Below the pieces are notes generated by a model. The model saw only the letters and a program-made list of their open reading frames with translations. It was not told the origin of the DNA and did not search any database. A stretch of DNA of 27,272 nucleotides, taken from Bigelowiella natans CCMP2755 (lineage: Eukaryota > Cercozoa > Chlorarachniophyceae). The stretch spans positions 20,001-47,272 of the forward strand of contig ADNK01001136.1 in the NCBI GenBank assembly GCA_000320545.1, written 5' to 3'. This document shows positions 11,377-20,764 of the stretch, piece after piece. Every line of letters begins with the position of its first letter. Within the stretch, counting starts at the first letter, position 1. Made by a program: the position numbers and the translations under genes.

Positions 11377-12046
11377 ATTAAATATGTAATATATTTAGAC
11401 ATAAATCATCGCGGTCAGTGCGGTTGCAATTTCGACATTCTTTTGTGTTGGAGGATACGCATGCAGGATTGAAATGTTGGATATATCCGAGAAGCAATAC
11501 CTGCACCGCATAGTAGAAAGCAACTGAATATGACCAGTCGTTCATTTCCATATAGAACACCGCACCCAGCAGCATCCATGCAGCCGTGAAGAGAAGGAGC
11601 AGAGAGGTTGTGCCGCAGAACATCCGTTTGCACGCCGCGGTCTGTTCCTTCATCGCTATTTCAAGCCGCATGGACTTCAACCCAGTCCCGGATTTCCCAA
11701 ATCTAAATTTGTTCTCCCCGACATCGAAGGGAACCTTCCTAGCGTCCTTTTCTTGAAGGAATATCATCCTGCCATTCGCTATCGCCCTCGAGTTCGCCTC
11801 TTCGATCTTTCTAAGTTTTGTGCCGACCTTAGAATTCAAGGTCTTTCGATTGAGCGTGTGCTGTCTATGGAACTGGGGCTTTCCTTGACCGGAAAGTCTT
11901 TGCTTTCCCTGACCGGAAAGTCTTTGCTGGAGGGAGGTGCGAGGTGTCATCTGTCTTTTAGCAGAAAGGCCTCTCGCCTTGAGCTCGACGGAAACAATGT
12001 CGGTTTGCGAACGGAATTTCCCCCCTTCATTACTTGTGGAACGCAT
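7602..12046 (-). CDS. Two-pore-domain K+ channel with C-terminal EF-hands
   Basis: Membrane K+ channel, probably Ca2+-regulated. Exons (minus): 12046..11501, 11303..11193, 11025..10588, 10302..10228, 10124..9969, 9799..9634, 9304..9150, 8787..8624, 8385..8158, 8083..8030, 7848..7602, giving 779 aa with all phases matching. TM1 is about 142-166. Pore 1 (FYYAVQAGLSVGFG) has K+ filter SVGFG at 186-190. TM2 is about 201-225, TM3 325-342, pore 2 (ALYFSISALSTGGLQ) has STGGL at 360-364, and TM4 is 376-399. EF-hand loops: 512-523 (DSDGEGRVDRFE) and 534-545 (DVDCSGSLEATE) are canonical; 602-613 begins with Asn and is degenerate. The TM2-TM3 loop holds a Cys cluster (CLYCVFCCC, 277-285). A stop appears right after exon 9, but it lies inside a GTAAGG donor; two further phase-matched exons extend the tail. 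It resembles plant and stramenopile TPK channels in layout. The start ATG lies in an ORF open further upstream. Confidence 0.87.
9571..9624. repeat. (CTC)n(CAT)n microsatellite
   Basis: CTC units turn into about 12 CAT/ATC units in the channel intron 9633..9305. The Asp/Glu-run ORF on the minus strand over it is intronic: the GTCAGT donor at 9633 precedes it. Confidence 0.85.
9895..9960. repeat. (ACT)n with interspersed AATTGCCA
   Basis: ACT arrays are interrupted twice by AATTGCCA, giving a higher-order minisatellite of about 23 bp in the channel intron 9968..9800. Confidence 0.85.
11318..11372. repeat. (TA)n microsatellite
   Basis: About 25 TA units immediately upstream (minus-strand sense) of the pore-1 exon acceptor, in channel intron 11500..11304. 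Confidence 0.9.
11878..11925. repeat. 24-bp tandem duplication in channel N-terminus
   Basis: Two copies of a 24-bp unit (GCTTTCC-Y-TGACCGGAAAG...), differing by one base, in frame in the minus-strand exon 1 of the channel. They duplicate eight residues (RLSGQGKQ / RLSGQGKP) in the cytosolic, basic N-terminal region. Confidence 0.9.
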
Positions 12047-12449
12047 ACGCAAGACGAGAAGGAAGAGAACGGAGAGAGGGTCTGGGCGCCGGGGGGGGAC
12101 GAGCTGATTTGAGCACGAGCACAGATTCTACTAGTTGGCGAAATACGAGCGTAGAGGAAAAAGGAGGAACGGGCTGCTTTTTTTACTTGCGACAACAAGA
12201 CAAAAATAACTCGTAAATTATATGCTGGGTACTTGCATGTCGCAGGTGAAAATCGCCCGTCTATCGTCTTTTTGGAAACGTTCATTCCTGCGTCACAGGT
12301 GAAAACGGCGAACAGAATCGCCGGGTGATCGCGGAATTGGATAAAACACATGGGATTTTTCACTTACGACAACACTACAAGCTATCCAAATCTAGAAATC
12401 TTAAAAATGTAAAATGATCTATCCACCGGTACATCCGAAGTAGACGTGT
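12047..12449. promoter_or_regulatory. Divergent promoter region, K+ channel / MGC orphan
   Basis: 403 bp separate the two start codons. It contains ACTTGCGACAACA (12185-12197) and ACTTACGACAACA (12362-12374) on the plus strand, and their reverse form TGTCGCAGGT at 12238-12247, with a weaker CGTCACAGGT at 12291-12300. The last two are followed by GAAAA and could instead be 5'UTR splice donors. No TATA box stands out. Confidence 0.45.
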
Positions 12450-13778
12450 ATGGGGTGCGGCGCCAGCAACGAGAATAACGGTTCTGATAACCCTTCTCCT
12501 GGGGGAGAGGGGGGGAACAATAAAGATAACGATTTCGCTAAAGGAGGCGTTAAAAACAAGGAGGATGGGGATAAGAACAAGAAGTCCGAAAAGAATGAAG
12601 AGCTCGAACGTAAGCAAGAAGAGGACCTTGAGAGGATTAGGGAAGAGGAGGAGCTGCGACTGAAGCGAGAGGCGGCAAGGGAGATGTTCAGAAATAGGCC
12701 AAAGCAGGCTGAAGAAAAGAAGGATGCGTTGAAGAATTTTCGCTTGAAAGTTAAGGAGACGAAGCCTGGGATGGACAACCTTATCCGCCTTTTCGAAGAG
12801 GAAGTCTGCAACTACGAGTTTCTCGCAGCAACCGGCCTAAACTCAGAGCAGCTGTCGCTTGTTCTCGCGGAAGATTTGACAGATTTCGCTTTGGCTGCGG
12901 CCAAGAAAGAGGCAGCACAGCAGGGGCAAATTATAGATTTGTCTTCAAATGGTGCCGAACTTTTGACGACAGGAAGCGCATCGAAGCTACTCCGAGCTTT
13001 CCGCTGTTGATCGAAACCTGTTTTCCAGGGTTCAAATATGTCTTCAAAGGTGCCACTTTTGTAAAGGGGGAAGATGGAAAGGAATCTCCCATCGAGGAGA
13101 GTATAAGTACTGCCGGAAAGAAGGCGACGCAAGATGCAAGCCAGCCAGAGCGCAAAAAGGCTGCATCAGACGAAAAGAAGCTCTATGACTGGTACCGCTC
13201 CAAGCTACAGGAGCTGGAATTTACGCCAGAATCGGAGGCGAACAAGTTTCTGAACACCGTGGTGTTTTTCGCCGAGGACCTGGCTGTTGTACGGGAGGTA
13301 GAGGCCCTCGCCAGAACGGTGACGAAGACGGCGGGAGAAGCGGAAATCAAAGACCTAAATCACAAGTTCGGTGATGGGCGGCTCAAGCTGCGAAGACTGT
13401 TCAAGGAACATGAAGATCCGCTAAGACCGGCGATCTTAGCCAAAGAGGCCATCCAGCGCATGGTGCGCTATTGGAAGCCGCAATATACCTCTGTGTCGAA
13501 GGCGATTGTTCTCCTGGCGCAGTTCTATGCTTTCGCTAATGATGATCGAGGTCTCCAAGGCTTCGAGCGGATGTGGATCCGAGTTGCACGGTTGTTTGCT
13601 GACGTGTATGAGTGGACGGAACATGAAGGTATCACCACGCGACAAGAGCAATATTCTTGTAGCGATCACCCTCTAGTATCGTTTTGTGTGGGTAATTATA
13701 TACATGTACAATGTAAATATATTTATACAATATATATATATATATATATATATGCTATATATGCTCAATGAATTAATG

Positions 13779-13824
<46 letters not shown>

Positions 13825-14063
13825 GTGTTTCAAAGGAACTCAACAGATTCATGGCAGCGCACAACAGGGCGGTTATAATCATCGGGCGCCTTGGGAGGCA
13901 GGATGTTCTCAAGATATTCGCCAAAACAGACCGCATCATGAATTTGAAGATTGCCTATGAACAAGGGAATAAGTGGCATTTCCCCGACGCGAACAAATTT
14001 GCGTTTAATGACGTCTGGAAGCCTCAGTTCTTTCCGAGCGACTACTCAGGCACAAAGATCTAA
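12450..14063 (+). CDS. N-myristoylated coiled-coil protein, unknown family
   Basis: Proposed exons 12450..12951, 13029..13628 and 13825..14063, both introns phase 1, giving 446 aa. The N-terminus MGCGAS fits N-myristoylation (Gly2, Ser6) with a palmitoylatable Cys3, so membrane attachment is likely. Residues about 10-50 are Asn/Lys/Gly-rich and disordered; 50-110 are Glu/Lys/Arg-rich coiled coil. The rest is helical, with a conserved-looking block ending VWKPQFFPSDYSGTKI. I do not recognise the family. The first intron is only 77 bp with an ordinary GTGCCG donor; without it the frame stops at 13008, so intron retention would give a 186-aa form. The second intron contains two (TA)n runs. It diverges from the K+ channel gene across a shared 0.4-kb promoter region. 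Confidence 0.72.
13731..13821. repeat. Two (TA)n microsatellites
   Basis: (TA)n at about 13731-13754 and 13782-13821 in intron 13629..13824 of the MGC orphan gene. The acceptor TATCAG abuts the second run. Confidence 0.88.
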
Positions 14064-14930
14064 GTAGGTCCCGGAGCGAAGGGAAGTTCCTTTACGATGG
14101 TACATGATATTCGAAGAGAAGACAGATCATGAATAGTAAAGCTAGGACAGTCTGCAATAGAGCGTGTATCCACACCTGCATGTAGTAGTCGACACAGTGA
14201 GGGAAATTAACACCGAAATGTCCGAATCGCACGACATTCATTTCTGAATGGACTAGCCTGCCTCAAGTATGCATATGCATCTCCGGATGTAGCGTAAGAA
14301 CAGCCATACCCAAGGCGAAAATGAGTACAACAAAAACAATAGAAATGACTTTGTGGTTATGGTAATGATATTAATGAGAATATTAGTAATGCTAATATTA
14401 TAGGCCTTAAACGTACTTGCGATGCAACATTGCTGACACAATGAGCCATGACCATTGAATAAATTTGATTTGATTGATTACATTCGTCTAACAATGCGCC
14501 ATGCACACCATGCAATAAATAAGTGATGACTAAAATCTATTTACGAAGGCGTATGTGCATGGCTGGCCTTCTTATACTATTAGACAGAGGCGTAAAGAAT
14601 TCTATGTAATGTAGCGTAATACATGTCTAGGCTTCATGCAAATACGAGCCCATTATTACGCATTTGTTTCGATTCCATTATCATAATCCACCCTTGTAGA
14701 ATATATGACTTTGCCCTCTAGATGCATGGTAAACAGTTGGCGAGAAGCTATGCTGCTGTTGCCTCGAGTCATCATTTTTTATTTATTAGATATCAATGAC
14801 GCTCCTGTCACTGCTGTGATGAAATTGGTTAAATTCATTCCGAAACCGGATGCATTTCCATACCAAAAAACGAGTCCGCTGAGCTGCAACGAGACAGAAA
14901 ATCTTGTTCTTATCTTGTGCTGATCTTTAT
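14064..14930. other. Convergent 3'-3' intergenic region (MGC orphan / Zn2Cys6 gene)
   Basis: No gene is supported. AATAAA occurs on the plus strand at 14458-14463 and 14514-14519. An inverted copy of the dispersed element spans 14447-14490 and includes the first AATAAA. The Zn2Cys6 gene has its own signal overlapping its stop. Short hydrophobic frames exist on both strands (for example 14705..14923 plus) without family motifs. Confidence 0.6.
14447..14490 (-). repeat. Convergent-gap dispersed element, copy B
   Basis: On the minus strand it starts AGACGAATGTAAT and ends TTCAATGGTCAT, the same two ends as copies A and C, with a diverged middle. It contains a plus-strand AATAAA. Confidence 0.6.
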
Positions 14931-14931
14931 T
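14926..14931 (-). terminator. Polyadenylation signal overlapping the Zn2Cys6 stop codon
   Basis: On the minus strand the stop TAA runs into ATAAAG, so AATAAA shares its first base with the last base of the stop codon. The 3'UTR would be very short if this hexamer is used. Confidence 0.45.
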
Positions 14932-15770
14932 TATGCACACCGTCCGCCGTGGCCATATGGTCTAGTGCAGCGAAGGCCCTCTCTCTTTCCTCCCCGGCGC
15001 ACAATCTTACGACACTTGTTCTGTCTTAACGCGAGATCATTGTCCCTCAACCTCCGAGTCGAGCCTGTTCTTTCAAGCCTCATATTGAAATGGATGTCTC
15101 TCTCTGGATCATATGGCCCCACACAAAGCTCCGGGCAATTGTCTGCAATGCAACGATTGCAAGGAAATTTCTGGTCGTCGACTGCTGAGCACCGCCTCTT
15201 TGCCGTGACACAGTTTGCGCATCCTTTCCGCTTTCTTCGGCGTCTTCTTCTTCGAGGTTGAATACTGCTGATAGCCTCTTTCGTTTCCTTAGTCTCGAAT
15301 CTGCTCGATGATCCCATCACTATCAATGCAGGGACATCAGCTGCCATTGTGGTGCCAGCTGCTTCGAATGGGTTGCATTCTTGACTGGGATCACTGATGC
15401 TCTCCGTTTTGCGGTCACACTTGCTTTCGTCCAGCAGTGGAAGGGAATGGATCGGTGGTGAAGTAAGACTTTCAGGATTCATTTTCTGATCCTCCCCCGA
15501 CAGAGATATTCCACAGGGGTCATCTATGTCGAAGCAGCTAGGTTGCTGGTGCGAGAAACCAGAATCCGATGGCTGTACAGGGAGTACATCCTCAGACGCG
15601 TCAGTCTGGCTGTTCACGGAGCCAAGTATGTTCTCGTTGCCATAGAACATTGGCTCGTCGTTCTGAGTACCGACGGTGATTGCCGTGCTGCAGAAGAAGA
15701 TCGAATCGTCGTCCTGAGTGTTGGCGGTGCCTGCCGTGGCGTTGTTCTCTGGCTGAAGATTGTTGGACAT
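14931..15770 (-). CDS. Zn2Cys6 binuclear-cluster transcription factor
   Basis: Single-exon gene, 279 aa, with a true ATG. A DNA-binding cluster sits at 184-216: Cys184, 187, 194, 204, 207 and 212 or 216, i.e. C-X2-C-X6-C-X9-C-X2-C-X8-C when the last is 216, the layout of the Gal4-type family. It is preceded by RRRRRRRKRK (173-182), a nuclear localisation signal and probable DNA contact. The N-terminal 170 residues are acidic, Ser/Thr/Gln-rich and look like an activation domain; three related segments there share a T/S-Q-D/N-D core. A second Cys/His group closes the protein (Cys253, Cys268, His274, Cys278). The cluster is C-terminal here, whereas fungal members usually carry it near the N-terminus with a long regulatory domain behind. 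The target genes cannot be deduced. Confidence 0.82.
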   Translation of the reverse strand: MSNNLQPENNATAGTANTQDDDSIFFCSTAITVGTQNDEPMFYGNENILGSVNSQTDASEDVLPVQPSDSGFSHQQPSCFDIDDPCGISLSGEDQKMNPESLTSPPIHSLPLLDESKCDRKTESISDPSQECNPFEAAGTTMAADVPALIVMGSSSRFETKETKEAISSIQPRRRRRRRKRKGCANCVTAKRRCSAVDDQKFPCNRCIADNCPELCVGPYDPERDIHFNMRLERTGSTRRLRDNDLALRQNKCRKIVRRGGKREGLRCTRPYGHGGRCA

Positions 15771-16432
15771 AGGGGGCAGTAAGGCGTTGTAATACAGACG
15801 TAGTTCTTTCGAAGTGTTAGTCTATTAGATCGATGTTTGGATTCTGTCCGCCCCAAAGCCGAAGTCATACTCCACTCGCCGGCTCCGGACCTTGGGAGCT
15901 GGTGCTGGTGCTCTGGAAGCAAGGCGAGAATCTGTTTAAGACTGAGTTTATTTGTCGCAGGTAAGAAATCCATGCCTTTTTTCCTTTCGAACTCTAGCCG
16001 AAATCTGAACTGAGCTCCGGAAGGATGCTCCAGTAAGCTGCGGAGTGGAAACTGTCGTAGAAAAAAGTGCTCTGGCTAAGCTCAAAGACTGATTTTGATT
16101 GTCGCAGGTAAGAAATCCATGCCTATTTAAAATTCGAACTCAAGCCGAAATCTGAACTGAACTCCGGAAGGATACTCCATAGCTGCGGAGTGGAAACTGT
16201 CGAGGACAAAAAGTGCCCTGGCTAAGCTCTAAAAGAAACACGTGAATTTCTTTGTCGTTGATACTGAAATTATCTGCGTTTCCGCAATAACAACTACTAT
16301 GCAAACAGTAAGATCGTTGGACAGACAACGTGATGGATAATCGATGGAAAATACACTGGTATTGGCTACTGAGACATAATGTAAGAGTTTTTTTTGCAAA
16401 AATAAGATGCAAACGGTACTCTGCTGTGCTCG
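15771..16432. promoter_or_regulatory. Divergent promoter region, Zn2Cys6 gene / ankyrin gene
   Basis: No gene is supported. TTGTCGCAGGTAAG occurs at 15952 and again at 16099 as part of a 146-bp-period tandem duplication. Each occurrence has the form of a strong splice donor (CAG then GTAAG), so alternative 5'UTR exons of the plus-strand gene are possible. A short frame from 16330 (16333 ATG) ends in a GTGAGT donor context near 16470 but its phase does not fit the downstream exon. Confidence 0.45.
15939..16229. repeat. Tandem direct duplication, period about 146 bp
   Basis: Copy 1 is about 15939-16083 and copy 2 about 16085-16229. Shared blocks include AAGACTGA, TTGTCGCAGGTAAGAAATCC, GCCGAAATCTGAACTGA, CTCCGGAAGGAT, GCGGAGTGGAAACTGTCG and TGGCTAAGCTC. 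Divergence is modest (substitutions and small indels). Confidence 0.85.
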
Positions 16433-19400
16433 ATGCCGTTTTGGAACAGGCTCTTAAGAAGAGAGCTTGTGAGTCAACTCAAAGCCGAAATGGCTCCTCA
16501 GAACGACGAAAAATCCGTTGAATGGCCACTGGATTCAAACACTGGGAGCCCTTTGCCGCCATTTGATCTTCCTGTATCGAATCACGGGATGTTTTCGTCT
16601 GTGGCGGTAGTACACTACGGGGGAGGAGGAGGGGAAAATAGCGGGATTAGAACATCTGAGAATATCGACGAAGGAGAGCAATACACCTTCCTCCTCAAGC
16701 ATTTTGATCTTCCTGTATCGGAACACGGGGTGTTTCTGTCAGTGGCGGTAGTACACTAAAGAAGGAGGAGGCGGGGGGGGAGGAGGGGAATATAGCGGGA
16801 TTAGAACATCTGAGAATATCGACGAAGGAGAGCAATACACCTTCCTCCTCAAGCATTTTGAGCTCCATTTTTTTTCATCATCAGGGTGGGCACGGCGGTC
16901 GCTCAGGGAAGGCAGAAGCTCGTCACAGCAGAGCTTTCCGCACATCGAATGGAGGCAACGCTGTCTTTACATTCATCGACCAGAGCAACGACAAAGAGCC
17001 ATCTTCTTCAAGTTCCAATCCGATCACTAGGGATAAATCGGGAGAATCTTCCTCCAGCACTCAAGATCAAATCGAATGGACGAAATATAAGGCAGATATC
17101 GACCGTATAAATCGCACAATCTGTGCAACGAGGGTTGACAAAAGTAGGCAAAAAATACGTAGACCAGTGCAACTATTCAGAAACGGACAGTTTAACTCTA
17201 ACATTAAGAAACACTTGAAAACGGCTTACAAAATTCTTGAAGGGAAGACCGGCTTTGATCGTTTTATTGAGAACGAGATAGAACGTATTCGAAAAATAGC
17301 AAACGAGTTAAAAATGCGTGAGCAAGAAGAAACAAAAGAATTCGTTCCACCTCCAATGGAAAGAAACAAAACCATTGAAGATGGGAACAGGGTTACTCTT
17401 GATTTCACGGCATCTCTTTCAAAGGAATTAGTTTCTGAGATAGAACGAAAATACACCAAATCCGAATCCAATAAACAAATAGCTGAGAAAAAGTTCAGTA
17501 CAGCAATACATACCAAGCTAATGAGAGAAAGCTCCAATATGGATGACTTTTTGTTAATCTGCGGACCTCTTCAGGAGATGGATGAATCCAAAGGCCGAAA
17601 ATGGCATTTCACACTAATGTTCGAAAAGCCTTACTACAATGACAATAACGATACTGATCATAAAACTATAGGCAATCTTGAAGATTTTACCAAAGAAGCA
17701 TTCAAAACAATTTTGGATATAGATATTGGACGCATTGTAAATAAAGCTGGCAGCATCATATTGCAGATTCCAGTTAAAGGCCATGATATACTCACCTTCG
17801 TGAAAAAACGGCTCGCCTTCCGAAAATTCTTCATCGAGAAAAGCCACGGTACAAGCATTATCTATTATGAGTTTTGCATCAACAAATCAGATGAGTTAAT
17901 ATGATTTTGTCGCGAAGTTATCAACAACTATTCCCCATGACTCCTCTCTATGAATACACAATCTGCCTTGCGATCTACGAAAGAAAAAAAGTTCGTTTTT
18001 TCTCCAATTATAATGTAATCTTCTGATAAATTCGGTAAACCAGGCGACGATGATATGGTACCTACAATGAGCTTGGTAAGGCAAGAAACCATTTCGATAG
18101 AATCGTTTCCAAAGAAATACAGATTCAAGGTGATTTGTCGATCCCGAGAGGCTGCGGATTTCATCATCAACAACATGAAGAAGGACCTGGGGATATGGAG
18201 ACATTTCACGATTCAGGTTAAAGAATGGTCTAAATTTATGCAGTTTTTACGCTAAGAGTAATATTTTGAAATTAGGATGTGCTTTGTAACAACAAGAAGA
18301 TCAGAATCGATGGAAGCACACCCCTCCACCATGCTGCTAAAAATAATCATATTGATGCGGCGCGGTACCTTGTGGAGAAGACCAACGCCAACATCGAGGC
18401 TGAGGATAACGCTGGACGCACGCCCCTCCATTGTGCTGCTGAAAATAATCATGTTGATGTGATGCGGTATCTTGTGCAGAAGGCCAAAGCCAGCGTCGAA
18501 GCTGAGGATGAATATGGATTCACGCCCCTCCATTATGCTACTGAAAACAATCATATTGAGGCGGTGCGGTACCTTGTGGGGACGGCAAAGGCCGACATCG
18601 AAGCTGAGGACAACATTAGATACAAACCCCTCCACCTTGCTGCTGAAAATGGTTATATTGATGTGATGCGGTATCTTGTGCAGAAGGCCAAAGCCAGCGT
18701 CGAAGCTGAGGATGAATATGGATACACGCCCCTCCATCACGCTGCTGAAAACAATCATCTTGAGGCGGTGCGGTATCTTGTGGGGACGGCAAAGGCCAAC
18801 ATCGAAGCTGAGGACAACGATGAAAACACACCCCTCCACCGTGCTGCTAAAGAGAATCGTATAGATGTGATGCGGTACCTTGTGGAGAGGGCAAACGCTA
18901 ACATCGAGGCTGAGAACAAGAATGGATACACGCCCCTCTACCGTGCTGCTAAATGTAATCATGTTGATGTGATGCGGTATCTTGTGGAGAAGGCAAACGC
19001 CAACGTCGAGGCTAAGGATAACGAGAGATGCACGCCGCTTCACTGTGCTGCTGAAAATAATCATGTTGATGCGGTTCGGTACCTTGTGGAGAGGGCCAAC
19101 GCCAACACCGAAACTGAGGATAAATACAGATGGACACCTCTCCACTTCGCTGCTGCTAGAAATAATAACATTGATGCGGTGCAGTACCTTGTGGAGAAGG
19201 CCGCCAACATCGAGGCTAAGGATTACCATGGATACACACCCCTCCACCGTGCTGCTGAAATTGGTCATATTGATGTGGTGCGGTACCTCGTGGAAAAGGC
19301 CGCCAACATCGAGGCTGAGGATAACGATGGATGCACACCCCTCCACCATGCTGCTATTAATGGTTATGTAAATGCGGTGCGGTATCTTGTGGAGAAGGCC

Positions 19401-20461
19401 AAAGCCAACATCGAGGCTGAGGAACACGATGGATGCACGCCGCTCCACCGCACTGCTATTAATGGTGATGTTGATGCGGTGCGGTACCTTGTGGAGAGCA
19501 ACGCCAACGTCGAGGCTAAGGATTACCATGGATGCACACCCCTTCATCGTGCTGCAATAAATGATCACATTGATGCGGTTCGATACCTTGTGGAGGAGGC
19601 CAACGCCAACGTTGAAGCCGAGGATGTCAAAGCATACACACCCCTCCACTATGCTGCCGAAGATAACCACATGGATGTGGTGCGGTACCTTGTGGAGACG
19701 GCAAACGCCAACATCGAGGCTGAGGATAACGATGGATGCACGCCGCTCCACTGTGCTACTGAAACCAATCAAATTGATGCGATGGGGTACCTTGTGGAGA
19801 GGGCCAACGCCAACGTCAAGGCCAAGAACAAGAATAGGTGCACACCTCTACACTGCGCTGTTAAAGAAAATCATATCGATGCGGTGCGGTATCTTGTGCA
19901 GAAGGCCAAAGCCAGCGTCGAAGCTGAGGGTGAATATGGATTTACGCCCCTCCATTACGCTGCTGAAAATAATTATGTTCAGGCGGTGCGGTACCTTGTG
20001 GGTACGGCAAAGGCCGACATCGAAGCTGAGGACAACGATAAAGACACACCCCTCCACCATGCTGCTAGAAATAATCATATTGATGTGATGCGGTACCTTG
20101 TGGAGAGGGCCAACGCCAACATCGAGGCCAAGAACAAGAATGGGTGCGCACCCCTACACTGTGCTGCTAAAAAAAATCATACCGATGCGGTGCGGTACCT
20201 TGTGGAGAAGGCCAAAGCCAACATTGAGGCCAAGAATAATACTGGAAGAACACCACTTAATGTTGCCTTTGGACAGGAGACCAAAATGCTTTTGCAAGAG
20301 GTGACTCTTATCATTGTCTTCTTTCTATCGATTGGAGTGTCTTATTGCTGATTATAACAACGCAACAGGCCATTCGCGCACGGGAAAACATGCTTGAAGA
20401 GGGTGAAAAGAAATCAACAGCTGAAAATGTGAGCAAGGGAGAGGATGAAAGAGGAGCATAA
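16433..20461 (+). CDS. Ankyrin-repeat protein with unknown N-terminal domain (probably fused to downstream protease)
   Basis: Proposed exons 16433..16606, optional 16700..16747, 16885..17848, 18044..18216, 18276..20300, 20369..20461 (TAA). Phases match throughout. The N-terminal region (about 380 residues, Lys/Glu/Ser-rich) has two possible alpha/beta units, one around KWHFTLMFEKP and one around YRFKVICRSREAADFI; I do not recognise it. Nineteen full ankyrin repeats of 33-34 residues follow, each of the form G-TPLHxAAxNxHxDAVRYLVExAxANIEAED, plus a capping half repeat ending KMLLQE. Ankyrin arrays bind other proteins. The first exon and its ATG are inferred; another ATG is at 16490. The last exon offers several ends: stop at 20459-20461, or donors after 20402 or 20428 leading to exon 20575 and the caspase-like gene. 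The introns are short (59-278 bp) and lack C runs. Confidence 0.83.
16561..16853. repeat. Tandem duplication containing an exon and its intron
   Basis: Unit 1 is 16561-16700 and unit 2 about 16701-16853, followed by the start of a third (CATTTTGA at 16854). Each holds a coding block (FDLPVS-HG-F-SVA), a GTAGTA donor and an identical-looking intron body ending CCTTCCTCCTCAAG. Confidence 0.85.
18312..20300 (+). repeat. Ankyrin-coding tandem array, about 102-bp period
   Basis: About 19.5 in-frame units in one exon. Most are 34 codons; a few are 33. Units 2-3, 4-5 and 16-17 form near-identical two-unit blocks (VQKAKASVEAE... then VGTAKA-IEAED), showing duplication of multi-repeat segments. Confidence 0.93.
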
Positions 20462-20574
20462 AGAGAATTATAATCAGATTTTATGTTGATATGGAAGCTT
20501 ATCAGTAGTTCGCTCTCCTCTGAAGTGGCTAGACGGTCTACTGATCATGCTCTTTGTCCCTTTCTTCTTTATAG

Positions 20575-20733
20575 ATGTCGATGCTACTTCCCACTCTAAA
20601 GCTACCAGTGACTCTTCGTTCAAGCATTCATTCAAGCAGAGCCTACGCTCGGATCCAAAAGAGCGAGGAGATCTTATACGAGTTAGTCGTTACTTACAAC
20701 ACAAAAGAGAAGAGGAAGAGGGAGGGAGAAGGG

Positions 20734-20764
<31 letters not shown>

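Noticed and set aside
14705-14923. 72-codon plus-strand ORF and an overlapping hydrophobic minus-strand frame
   Set aside because: Both strands are open and neither has a family motif; the region lies in a 3'-3' gap after poly(A) signals.
18252-19772. 506-codon open frame on the minus strand opposite the ankyrin repeats
   Set aside because: Its periodic sequence (VILSLDVGV-LLHKVPHRINM) is the mirror of the 102-bp ankyrin unit; a repeat without stops in one antisense frame stays open across the array. No independent family motif.
18312-20300. Regular repeats resembling a CRISPR array
   Set aside because: Units are 102 bp, contiguous, in frame and encode ankyrin repeats; there are no spacers and the genome is eukaryotic.
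20369-20461. Taking the stop at 20459-20461 as the certain end of the ankyrin gene
   Set aside because: Two plausible donors precede it and a strong acceptor (CTTTATAG) follows at 20574, so this end is kept only as one option.
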